Origin: Actinomycetota bacterium
Lineage (GTDB): Bacteria > Actinomycetota > Thermoleophilia > Solirubrobacterales > 70-9
Direction: 5' to 3'
Length of the DNA: 64,000 nt
Assembly: GCA_018268415.1 (NCBI GenBank)
Contig: JAFDWO010000141.1
Coordinates: 62,001 to 126,000 of the forward strand
The notes under the pieces were generated by a model. The model saw nothing but the letters and a program-made list of their open reading frames with translations. It searched no databases and was not told the origin of the DNA. Of the stretch, positions 7,839-15,848 are shown in pieces. Positions within the stretch are counted from its first letter, which is position 1. Every line of letters begins with the position of its first letter. The position numbers and the translations under genes were made by a program.

Positions 7839-10727
7839 GTGATGGCGCTCCGCTCCCTCTTCGACCGCGGCCCGGCCGCGCTCACGCCGCCGCCCCGCGA
7901 TCCGTCCCCGGACCGCGCTCCCGACTCTCTCGCCGGCGGCGTCGCCCAGCCGCTGCGCGGTGAACTGGAGGGCCTCCTCGGCGCCGACCGCGTTCTCGCC
8001 CGCCCCGGCGACCTCGTTCGTTACGCCTCCGACGCCAGCCCCTACCGCCGCTTCCCCCGCGCCGTGGTGATGGCGAAGGAGCATGGCGACGTCGCCAAGG
8101 TCCTCGCCTTCGGCCGCGCCCAGGGCATCCCGGTCACCTTCCGCGCCGGCGGCACCAGCCTCAACGGCCAGGGGCAGACCGACGGCATCCTGGTCGACGT
8201 GCGCCGCCACTTCCGCGGTCTCAAGGTGGAAGACGACGGCGCCGCGGTGCGCGTCGGCGCCGGCACGATCCTCGGCCACGTCAACCGCGTGCTGGCGCCG
8301 CTCGGCCGCCGCCTCGGTCCCGACCCGGCGAGCACCGACGTCGCCACCGTCGGCGGCGTCGTCGCCAACAACTCGGGCGGGATGCGCTGCGGGGTGACCA
8401 AGGACTCCTACTCGACGCTGCGCTCGTTGACCTTCGTCCTCCCCTCGGGGACGCGGATCGACACCGCCGCTCCCGGCGCCGCCGCCACGTTCGAGGCGGC
8501 TGAGCCGGATCTCGCCGCGGGCCTTGCGGCGATCCGCGACGAGATCCGCGCCGACGCCGACCTCACCGCCCGGATCCGCCGCAAGTTCGAGATCAAGAAC
8601 ACGACCGGGTACCGCCTCTGTGCCTTCCTCGACGCGGACGAGCCCCTGGAGATCTTCCGCCGGCTGCTGGTCGGCTCGGAGGGAACGCTCGCCTGGATCC
8701 CGGAGGTCGTCTTCGACACGGTCCCGCAGCCCGCCGTCACCACCACTGCCTGGGTCCACTTCCCCGACATCGACGGCGCGATCGCGCCGGTCAACGACCT
8801 CGTCGCCAGCGGCGCGACCGCGGTCGAGCTGATGGTCGCCCCGGCCTTGATCACCGCCGCCTGGAACATGGTCGGCGCGCCGCAGGAGTGGAAGGAGCTG
8901 GAGCCGACCTCGGCGGCGCTCCTGGTCGAGTACGGCGCCGCAACCCCGGCGGAACTCGACGCGCAGGTGGCGCGGGCGACCGAGCTGCTCGCGCACCACG
9001 CGACGATCCGGCCGCTCGACTTCACCCGTGATCCCGGCGAGATCGAGATGGCCTGGCGGGTGCGCGAGGGCCTCCAGGGCCTCGTCGGCCGCCTCCGCCT
9101 GCCGGGGACGGCGCTGATCCTCGAGGACGTCTGCGTGCCGCCCGCGCGAATTGCCGAGTGCGCCCGCGACCTCCAGCGCCTCCTCACCGAGCACGGCTTT
9201 CTGCCCGGCGTGGCCGGCCACGCCTCGGCCGGGAACCTTCATTTCATGCTGACCCCCGACTTCTCCAAGCCGGAGGACGTCGAGCGCTACCAGGCGTTCA
9301 TGGAGGCCCTGGTAGCGCTGATCGTCGACAAGTACGACGGCTCGCTGAAAGCCGAGCACGGGACCGGGGTGAACATGGCCCCGTTCGTCGCCCGCGAGTG
9401 GGGGGAGAAGGCGGCCGAGCTGATGTGGCGGGTGAAGCGGCTGGCCGACCCCGACGGGGTACTCAGCCCGGGCGTCGTCCTGAACCGGGACCCGACCGCG
9501 CACCTGCGGGACCTGAAGACCTCGCCGCCGATCGAGGGCGCGGCGACGACCTGCGTCGAGTGTGGCTTCTGCGAGCCGGTCTGCCCGAGCCGTGATCTGA
9601 CCACGACGCCGCGCCAGCGGATCGTGCTGCGGCGGGAGATCGCGCGGCAGCCAGACGGCTCGGCCGTGCAGCGGGCGCTGCTCGACGAGCTCGGCTACGC
9701 GGCGCTCGACACCTGCGCCGCCGACGGCAGTTGCCAGCTTGCCTGCCCGGTGGGGATCGACACCGGGGCGCTGGTGAAGGAGCTGCGGGCCGCGCGCCAC
9801 ACCGAGCGCGCCGAGCGGGCCGCGCTGGCGGCGGCGAAGCGCTGGGGCGCGGTCGAATCGGCCTCGCGCGCCGCCCTGCGCCTCGGCGGCGGCGCGGCGC
9901 GGCGGACCCGCAGGGGCCGGGCGCTCCCGGGGCCGGCCTCGCCCCGACTCCCGGCGACGACCCCGCCGCCGCCGGTCCCCGACACCCGACGGAGCGTCGG
10001 TGGGGGCGCCGCCGCGGTCTACGTTCCTTCGTGCACGAACCGGATCCTCGGCGGCGGCCCGGTCGAGGCGCTGGTCGCGGTGTCCGCCCGGGCGGGGCTG
10101 CCGGTCTGGATCCCGGACGACGTGGCGGGGAGCTGCTGCGGCCTGCCCTGGAGCTCGAAAGGCTTCGGCACCGCGCACGCGCACAAGGCCAACGAGCTGG
10201 TCGAGTGCCTCTGGGCCTGGAGCGGGGAGGGCGCGCTGCCGATCGTCGTCGACGCCGCCTCCTGCACCGGGGCGATCGTCGAACCGGGGGAGGGGACGCT
10301 GAGCGAGGCGAACGCCGCCCACCTGGCGGATCTCCAGATCCTCGACTCGATCGCCTGGGCCCACGACCGCCTGCTGCCCGAGCTGGAGATCGTCCGCAAG
10401 CTCGGCGCCGCGGCGATCCACCCGACCTGCGCGACCACGCGCCAGGGCCACGCCCCGCGGCTGCGCGCGCTCGCCGCGGCCCTGGCCGACGACGTCCACC
10501 AACCGCCGACCGCGACCTGCTGCGGCTTCGCCGGCGACCGCGGCGTCTCCCATCCCGAGCTGACCGCGAGTGCCACCCGCGACGAGGCGAGCGAGCTTTC
10601 GGGCCGTCGCTTCGACGCCTACCTGTCGAGCAACCGCACCTGCGAGATCGGCCTGACCCGCGCCACCGGCCACCGCTACGAGTCGATCATCAACGCCCTG
10701 GATCACGCGACGCGCCCGTCACACTGA
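7839..10727 (+). CDS. FAD- and Fe-S-containing D-2-hydroxyacid dehydrogenase (D-lactate dehydrogenase type)
   Basis: A 962-aa fusion of a GlcD-like FAD half and a GlcF-like iron-sulfur half, as in quinone- or cytochrome-linked D-lactate dehydrogenases. The PCMH FAD domain (about 55-240) contains FRAGGTSLNGQGQ and VGGVVANNSGGMRCG. The FAD-oxidase C domain ends near 540. Two ferredoxin-type cysteine groups follow, CVECGFCEPVCP and CAADGSCQLACP (about 568-635), then two CCG modules (CCGLPWSSKGFG, CCGFAGDRG). The start is GTG 7839 or the adjacent ATG 7842. With the preceding decarboxylase it could oxidise a D-2-hydroxyacid to the 2-oxoacid that is then decarboxylated (inference). Confidence 0.88.
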   Translation: MMALRSLFDRGPAALTPPPRDPSPDRAPDSLAGGVAQPLRGELEGLLGADRVLARPGDLVRYASDASPYRRFPRAVVMAKEHGDVAKVLAFGRAQGIPVTFRAGGTSLNGQGQTDGILVDVRRHFRGLKVEDDGAAVRVGAGTILGHVNRVLAPLGRRLGPDPASTDVATVGGVVANNSGGMRCGVTKDSYSTLRSLTFVLPSGTRIDTAAPGAAATFEAAEPDLAAGLAAIRDEIRADADLTARIRRKFEIKNTTGYRLCAFLDADEPLEIFRRLLVGSEGTLAWIPEVVFDTVPQPAVTTTAWVHFPDIDGAIAPVNDLVASGATAVELMVAPALITAAWNMVGAPQEWKELEPTSAALLVEYGAATPAELDAQVARATELLAHHATIRPLDFTRDPGEIEMAWRVREGLQGLVGRLRLPGTALILEDVCVPPARIAECARDLQRLLTEHGFLPGVAGHASAGNLHFMLTPDFSKPEDVERYQAFMEALVALIVDKYDGSLKAEHGTGVNMAPFVAREWGEKAAELMWRVKRLADPDGVLSPGVVLNRDPTAHLRDLKTSPPIEGAATTCVECGFCEPVCPSRDLTTTPRQRIVLRREIARQPDGSAVQRALLDELGYAALDTCAADGSCQLACPVGIDTGALVKELRAARHTERAERAALAAAKRWGAVESASRAALRLGGGAARRTRRGRALPGPASPRLPATTPPPPVPDTRRSVGGGAAAVYVPSCTNRILGGGPVEALVAVSARAGLPVWIPDDVAGSCCGLPWSSKGFGTAHAHKANELVECLWAWSGEGALPIVVDAASCTGAIVEPGEGTLSEANAAHLADLQILDSIAWAHDRLLPELEIVRKLGAAAIHPTCATTRQGHAPRLRALAAALADDVHQPPTATCCGFAGDRGVSHPELTASATRDEASELSGRRFDAYLSSNRTCEIGLTRATGHRYESIINALDHATRPSH

Positions 10728-10741
10728 CGTGCGCCGACGAT

Positions 10742-10790
10742 GTTGATGGGCCGAAAACTCAAGCCCACCTGGAGTTTTCGGCCCGTCAAC
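10742..10790. repeat. Palindrome ii (GGGCCGAAAACTC family), copy 1
   Basis: Arms 10742-10760 and 10772-10790, 19 nt each with one G:T-type pair, and an 11-nt loop. It sits between convergent genes and its right arm covers the stop codon of the SDR gene. The second copy is inside the AGPS-like gene at 58323-58359. It could work as a bidirectional terminator here, though there is no T-run. Confidence 0.8.
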
Positions 10791-11640
10791 CAGGCTGTTT
10801 GCCGGTGGCGCGGGCGTCGATCTCGGCCAGCAGGCGCTGGGTCCTCGCGTCGCGCTCCTGGCGCCTGTCGATCAGCGGGTTGACGATCCCGCGCAGCGCA
10901 CTCACGTAGCGCCACCACTTCGGCGCGAAGACGCGCGGGGCGCGCTCCTCGATCCCGCGGACGAAGGCGGCCGCGGCTTCGTCGGGCCTGATCCGCTTCA
11001 TCAGGAAGCTCGGGATGCCTTCGTTCAGCTTCTGGGCGTCGGGCTGGGAGAGGGCGTCCTGGACCATCGTCGTGTCGACCCAGCCGAAGTAGGCGACGGT
11101 GGCCGACGCGCCGTGCGGCGCCAGCTCCACCCGCAGTGAGCGTCCCAGGCTCTCGACCCCCGGCTTCGCCACCGCGTAGGGGCTGTTGCCCATGCCGTTG
11201 GCGAACGCGTAGACCGAGGAGACGAGGCCCAGGTGGCCGCGCCGCTCGACGATCTGCGGCAGCGCCGCGCGCACCGTGCGGAAGACGCCGAGCAGGTCGA
11301 CCTCCAGCACCCGTTCCCATTCCTCGCCCGACATGCCGTAGACGGTCGCCATCTGCTTCTGGGCGATCCCGGCATTGGCGACGGCACAGTCGAGGCCGCC
11401 GAAGGTCTCGACCACCTCCGCGACCGCGGCCAGCATCGCGCCCTGGTCGGTGACGTCGGCGCCGATCCCGATCGCCCGCGCGCCGATCCGCTCGGCCGCC
11501 TCGCGGGCCTGGACCGGATCGAGGTCGAGGACCGCCACCGAGGCGCCCCGCATCTGCATCTGACGCGCGGTCTCGTAACCGATCCCCCGCGCCGCGCCGG
11601 TCACCAGCGCCACCTTGCCGTTCAAATCGAATGCAGGCAT
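10786..11640 (-). CDS. Short-chain dehydrogenase/reductase
   Basis: Classical SDR oxidoreductase, 284 aa. It has the TGAARGIG cofactor loop near residue 15, an acidic residue after strand 2 (AVLDLDPVQA) suggesting NAD(H), the NAG motif (ANAGIA), and the catalytic Ser-Tyr-Lys as SSVYAFANGMGNSPYAVAK. The start ATG 11640 is preceded by TAGGGT with a 7-nt gap and no clear SD. Substrate unknown. Its last codons overlap a dispersed palindrome. Confidence 0.88.
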   Translation of the reverse strand: MPAFDLNGKVALVTGAARGIGYETARQMQMRGASVAVLDLDPVQAREAAERIGARAIGIGADVTDQGAMLAAVAEVVETFGGLDCAVANAGIAQKQMATVYGMSGEEWERVLEVDLLGVFRTVRAALPQIVERRGHLGLVSSVYAFANGMGNSPYAVAKPGVESLGRSLRVELAPHGASATVAYFGWVDTTMVQDALSQPDAQKLNEGIPSFLMKRIRPDEAAAAFVRGIEERAPRVFAPKWWRYVSALRGIVNPLIDRRQERDARTQRLLAEIDARATGKQPG

Positions 11641-11647
11641 CGGTGCA

Positions 11648-11653
11648 ACCCTA
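11648..11653 (-). promoter_or_regulatory. -10 hexamer TAGGGT, leaderless start
   Basis: On the minus strand TAGGGT is followed by 7 nt and then the ATG of the SDR gene. It lies back to back with the ileS promoter-like TAGAAT at 11726. Confidence 0.4.
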
Positions 11654-11725
11654 TTGGCTGTGCGGCCAGGATGCGCGCGGCCGCCCAGGCGGCGCCCCGT
11701 CGGCGGCCCGCGGCGTCCCCACTCC

Positions 11726-11731
11726 TAGAAT
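11726..11731 (+). promoter_or_regulatory. -10 hexamer TAGAAT before ileS
   Basis: TAGAAT followed by 8 nt and the GTG start of ileS, with no Shine-Dalgarno sequence; consistent with leaderless transcription. No T-box-like leader fits in this space. Confidence 0.5.
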
Positions 11732-11739
11732 CCGCTGCC

Positions 11740-14700
11740 GTGCCCGGATTCGCCCCCGTCGACCCGAAGCAGTCCTTCCCCGACCTCGAGCAGAGCGTGC
11801 TCGAGCGCTGGCGCGAGCAGGACCTCTTCGCCCGCACCCTCGCCGCGCGGGCCGACGCGCCGATCTGGTCCTTCTACGAGGGCCCGCCGACCGCCAACGG
11901 CCGCCCCGGCTCCCACCACGTCCTCGCCCGCGTCTTCAAGGACGTCTACCCGCGCTACCGCACCATGCGCGGGTACCGGGTGCCGCGCAAAGCGGGCTGG
12001 GATTGTCACGGCCTGCCGGTTGAGCTGGAGGTCGAAAAACAGCTCGGCATCTCCTCCAAGGGGGAGATCGAGGAGTTCGGCATCGCCGAGTTCAACCGCC
12101 GCTGCCGCGAGTCGGTCTTCGAGTACGTCGAGGAGTGGAACCGCCTGACCGAGCGGATCGGCTATTGGATCGACCTCGACGACCCCTACGTGACGCTCGA
12201 GGACCGCTACATCGAGTCGGTCTGGTGGTCGCTCTCCCAGTTGTTCGAGCAGGGCCGCCTCTACGAGGGCCACAAGGTCGTCCCCTACTGCCCGCGCGAC
12301 GGCACGCCGCTCTCCTCCCACGAGGTCGCCCAGGGCTACCAGGACGTCAAGGACGCCTCGATCTACGTCCGCTTCCCGCTGCTGGGCGCCGAGGCCGAAG
12401 CGCTGCTGGTCTGGACGACGACCCCCTGGACGCTCCCCGGCAACAAAGCCGTGGCCGTCAACCCGGCCGTCACCTACGTCCGCGCGCGGGTCGAGGACGA
12501 GACCCTGATCGTGGCGCGCGACCTCGCCGAGCGGGTCCTCGGCGAGGGCGCGGAGATCCTGGAGGAGCTTGACGGCACCTCCCTGATCGGCCGCGAGTAC
12601 CAGGGGCCGATCTTCGACCTGACCGACGTCGAGGAAGGCGGCTTCCCGGTGATCGCCGGGGACTACGTCACGACCGAGGACGGCACCGGCCTCGTCCACA
12701 TCGCGCCCCCGTTCGGCGAGGACGATTACGCCGTCGCGGCAGCCGCGGGCATCTTCGACCCCACCGTCGCGAGCACGCTCTACAACCCGGTTCGCCCCGA
12801 CGGAACCTTCGACCACCGAGTCATCGGCTTCTCCGGCGAGTTCGTAAAAGGAAGTGAGACGACGCGCCGCCTCATCGACCGCCTCGCCGAGCGTGGCCTG
12901 CTCTTCCGCGAGCAGGTCTACGAGCACGCTTACCCGCACTGCTGGCGCTGCGGCACGCCGCTCCTCTACTACGCGACGACCAGCTGGTACATCGGCACCT
13001 CGGCCGTCCGTGACGAGCTCCTGGCCAACAACGAGACGATCGGCTGGCACCCCGAGCACGTCAAGCACGGCCGCTTCGGCAAATGGTTGGAGAACAACGT
13101 CGACTGGGCGCTCTCCCGCAACCGCTATTGGGGGACGCCGCTGCCGATCTGGCGCTGCACCGACGCCGCCTGCGGAGCAGTCGCCTGCATCGGCTCGGTC
13201 GAGGAGCTGCGCGAGCGCTCCGGCGGCGAGGCCCCCGAGGACCTCCACCGCCCCTACATCGACGAAGTCACGATCCGCTGTCAGGACTGCGGGAAGGACA
13301 TGCGCCGCGTGAGCTCGGTGATCGACACCTGGTACGACAGCGGCGCGATGCCCTTCGCCCAGTTCCATTACCCCTTCGAGGGGCAGGAGGAGTTCGCCGA
13401 GCGCTTCCCCGCCGATTACATCTGCGAGGCCCAGGACCAGACCCGCGGCTGGTTCTACACCCTGCTCGCCGAGTCGACCCTGCTCTTCGATCAGTCGAGC
13501 TTCAAGAACTGCGTCTGCCTCGGCCTGATCCTCGACCCCGAGGGTCAGAAGATGTCGAAGAGCCGCGGCAACGTGGTCGACCCCTGGGACGTGCTCGGCA
13601 CGCACGGTGCCGACGCCTTCCGCTGGTACTACCTCACCACGCAGCAGCCCTGGGCCGGCTACCGCTTCTCCCTGGAGACGGTCGGCGAGTCGGTCCGCAG
13701 CTTCATGCTCACCCTCTGGAACACCTACGCGTTCTGGGTCCTCTACGCGAACGCCACCGAGGGGCTCGACCCCGCCGGCTGTTCCTTATGGTCCTCAGAG
13801 GACCATAAGGAACAGCCGGCGCTCACCGACCTCGACCGCTGGGCGCTCTCGCGGCTGCAGGCGACGGTGGCGACCGTCCGCGACCGCATGGACGACTTCG
13901 ACTGCACCACCGCCGGGCGGGCGATCGCCGACTTCGTCGAGGAGCTCTCCAACTGGTACGTGCGGCTCTCGCGGCGGCGCTTCTGGGACGGCGACGCGGC
14001 GGCGTTCGCGACCCTCGGTACCTGTCTGCTGGAGACGTCGAAGCTGCTCGCGCCGTTCACCCCGTTCCTCGCCGACGAGATCTACCGCAACCTCCAGGGC
14101 GGCGCCGCCGGCGAGTTCGGCGAGGCGCCCGACTCGGTCCATCTGGCCAGCTTCCCGGAGGTCGACGAGGCCCTCCTCGACCCCGACCTCGAAGCCGGGA
14201 TGGCCGCGGTGCAGCGGACCGTCCGCCTCGGCCACGCCGCCCGCTCCGCCGGCAAGGTGAAAGTGCGCCAGCCGCTGCGCCGCGCGGTGATCGTCGCCAA
14301 CGAGGACGAGCGTAGGGCGATCGAGGCGCTCGCCGACCTGGTCACCGCGGAGCTCAACGTCTACCAGCTCGACTTCGTCTCCGAGGAGGGCGAACTCGTC
14401 TCCTACACGGTGAAGCCGAACTACCGCACGCTCGGCCCGCGCTTCGGCAAGAAGATGCCGCAGGTGGCCGCCGCGGTGGCCGCGCTCGACGCCTCTCGCG
14501 TGGCCGGGACGCTCGCCGAAGGTGGCGAGGTCGGGATCTCGATCGACGGCACCGACCACACCTTCGGCCCCGACGACCTGATTCTGGCCCTGGCCCCGCT
14601 GGACGGCTACGAGGTCGAGGCCGAGGCGGGCCACGCCGTGGCGCTCCAGCTGGAGATCGACGAGGAGCTCCGTCGCGCCGGCCTCGCCCGCGAGGTCGTC

Positions 14701-14934
14701 CGCGCCGTCCAGGACGCGCGCAAGAACGCCGACCTCGAGATCACCGACCGGATCGAGCTCCGCCTCGGCGGCGACGCCGAGCTGCTCGCGGTCGCCGAGG
14801 AGCACCAGGCCTACATCGCCGGCGAGACCCTGGCGAGGAGCATCACGTTCGGCGACGGCGACGGAGCGGGGGGCACCGTCAGCGCCGCGACCATCGACTC
14901 CCGCGAGCTGCGAATCTCGGTCCGCACGGTTTGA
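11740..14934 (+). CDS. ileS: Isoleucyl-tRNA synthetase, eukaryote-like (type 2) form, carrying a palindrome insert
   Basis: Charges tRNA-Ile with isoleucine; class I synthetase of 1064 aa. The HIGH-like signature is in PTANGRPGSHHVLARVFKD near residue 55, the editing-domain run is LVWTTTPWTLPGNKAVAV, zinc-type CxxC pairs are present (CWRCG, CTDAAC, CQDCGKDM), and KMSKS lies near 605 (GQKMSKSRGNVVDP). PTANGRPGSHHVLARVFKD is typical of the second bacterial IleRS type, often mupirocin-tolerant. About 16 residues (AGCSLWSSEDHKEQPA, near 678-693), between the catalytic core and the anticodon-binding domain, are encoded by a 47-bp perfect palindrome. GTG 11740 is chosen from the TAGAAT 8 nt upstream. 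Confidence 0.95.
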   Translation: MPGFAPVDPKQSFPDLEQSVLERWREQDLFARTLAARADAPIWSFYEGPPTANGRPGSHHVLARVFKDVYPRYRTMRGYRVPRKAGWDCHGLPVELEVEKQLGISSKGEIEEFGIAEFNRRCRESVFEYVEEWNRLTERIGYWIDLDDPYVTLEDRYIESVWWSLSQLFEQGRLYEGHKVVPYCPRDGTPLSSHEVAQGYQDVKDASIYVRFPLLGAEAEALLVWTTTPWTLPGNKAVAVNPAVTYVRARVEDETLIVARDLAERVLGEGAEILEELDGTSLIGREYQGPIFDLTDVEEGGFPVIAGDYVTTEDGTGLVHIAPPFGEDDYAVAAAAGIFDPTVASTLYNPVRPDGTFDHRVIGFSGEFVKGSETTRRLIDRLAERGLLFREQVYEHAYPHCWRCGTPLLYYATTSWYIGTSAVRDELLANNETIGWHPEHVKHGRFGKWLENNVDWALSRNRYWGTPLPIWRCTDAACGAVACIGSVEELRERSGGEAPEDLHRPYIDEVTIRCQDCGKDMRRVSSVIDTWYDSGAMPFAQFHYPFEGQEEFAERFPADYICEAQDQTRGWFYTLLAESTLLFDQSSFKNCVCLGLILDPEGQKMSKSRGNVVDPWDVLGTHGADAFRWYYLTTQQPWAGYRFSLETVGESVRSFMLTLWNTYAFWVLYANATEGLDPAGCSLWSSEDHKEQPALTDLDRWALSRLQATVATVRDRMDDFDCTTAGRAIADFVEELSNWYVRLSRRRFWDGDAAAFATLGTCLLETSKLLAPFTPFLADEIYRNLQGGAAGEFGEAPDSVHLASFPEVDEALLDPDLEAGMAAVQRTVRLGHAARSAGKVKVRQPLRRAVIVANEDERRAIEALADLVTAELNVYQLDFVSEEGELVSYTVKPNYRTLGPRFGKKMPQVAAAVAALDASRVAGTLAEGGEVGISIDGTDHTFGPDDLILALAPLDGYEVEAEAGHAVALQLEIDEELRRAGLAREVVRAVQDARKNADLEITDRIELRLGGDAELLAVAEEHQAYIAGETLARSITFGDGDGAGGTVSAATIDSRELRISVRTV
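13774..13820. repeat. Palindrome i inside ileS, copy 2
   Basis: Perfect 23-bp arms around a single A (13797): 47 bp wholly inside the ileS reading frame. The core GCTGTTCCTTATG matches copies at 4301, 28452 and 39359. The frame is kept and no stop is introduced. Confidence 0.92.
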
Positions 14935-15800
14935 GGCGCGTCCGCCGACTTTCCGCGCCCCTCCTGGTGCTGCTGTGCGTCGCGCTCGTCGCGCCGGCGG
15001 CCGCGCTCGCCGCCGAAGCGGGGGCGCCTGAAGCTCCGCCCGCCGAATCGCCGCCCGCCGAATCGACCGGTGGCGAATCGACCGGTGGCGAAGGGGCGGG
15101 CGGCCTGGTCGGCTCGACCCAGCGCCCGCAGCTCCTCCTCATCCACGGCGGATCTTTCCTCTACAACGACCCGACCTTCGAACCGCTGACCCGCGGCCCC
15201 GCGGTCGCCGCCGGCTTCGTCCCGCACTACGTCAGCTATCCGCTCGACAACCTCCCGGCGGCGGTCGAACGGGCGCGTGCCGAAGCGCGCCGCCTGCGCC
15301 AGAAGTTCGGCCTCGACCGCGTCTACGCCTACGGCGCCTCGGCGGGCGGCACGCTGGTCTCGCTCCTCTCCGGCGACGAACTCGTCTCCGCCGCGGTGGC
15401 CAAGGCGCCCGTCTCCGACCTCGCAACCTGGGAATGGCCGACCGCGCAGTACGGCACCGAATACTGGAACGCGCTCGGGGTCGGCCAGGCGACGCGCGAA
15501 CGCCTCTCGCCGGTGCTGCGCCCGGAGCGCGCGCCGCTGCTGGTGATCCAGGGCCGCGCCGACAACGTCGTGCCACCAGCGATGAACGAAGCGTTCGCCG
15601 CCCGCTTTCCACGGGTAAGGCTGTGGATGGTGGCCGGCGGGCACACGACCGAGCGCGTGCGCCCCTTCCTGGTCACCCGCGCGATGGAATGGCTGGCGCG
15701 CATCGCATCCCGCAAGATGGGTGTCAAGCGCGAAGCCGAAGAAGAAGCCAAGGCCAAGGCCGAGGCCGAAGCCGAATCCAAAGTCAAAGCCAAGCGGTGA
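14931..15800 (+). CDS. Secreted alpha/beta hydrolase
   Basis: Serine hydrolase of the alpha/beta fold, 289 aa, probably exported: the N-terminus has Arg residues, the hydrophobic run LLVLLCVALVAPAAALA and then an acidic Pro/Glu/Gly linker with repeated ESTGGE. The oxyanion segment is LLIHGGSFLYN, the nucleophile elbow GASAGG, the likely acid Asp is in IQGRADNVVPP and the His in VAGGHTTE. The C-terminus is a charged, Ala/Glu/Lys-rich tail. TTG 14931 overlaps the ileS stop codon, so translation may be coupled to ileS. The family includes esterases and exopeptidases; substrate unknown. Confidence 0.82.
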   Translation: MRRVRRLSAPLLVLLCVALVAPAAALAAEAGAPEAPPAESPPAESTGGESTGGEGAGGLVGSTQRPQLLLIHGGSFLYNDPTFEPLTRGPAVAAGFVPHYVSYPLDNLPAAVERARAEARRLRQKFGLDRVYAYGASAGGTLVSLLSGDELVSAAVAKAPVSDLATWEWPTAQYGTEYWNALGVGQATRERLSPVLRPERAPLLVIQGRADNVVPPAMNEAFAARFPRVRLWMVAGGHTTERVRPFLVTRAMEWLARIASRKMGVKREAEEEAKAKAEAEAESKVKAKR

Positions 15801-15832
15801 GCGCCGGCGCGAGTCGAGTCGCGCCACCCCCT

Positions 15833-15838
15833 AAGCTC
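15833..15838 (+). promoter_or_regulatory. -10 hexamer TAAGCT before the acyltransferase gene
   Basis: TAAGCT followed by 10 nt and ATG 15849, without a clear SD; a very short leader or none. Confidence 0.35.
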
Positions 15839-15848
15839 AAGTTGACCA

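Noticed and set aside
6129-10706. Very long open frame (over 1500 codons) on the minus strand
   Set aside because: It is antisense to two well-recognised enzymes; long shadow frames are expected in GC-rich coding DNA, and its translation is Arg/Asp/Gly-rich without motifs.
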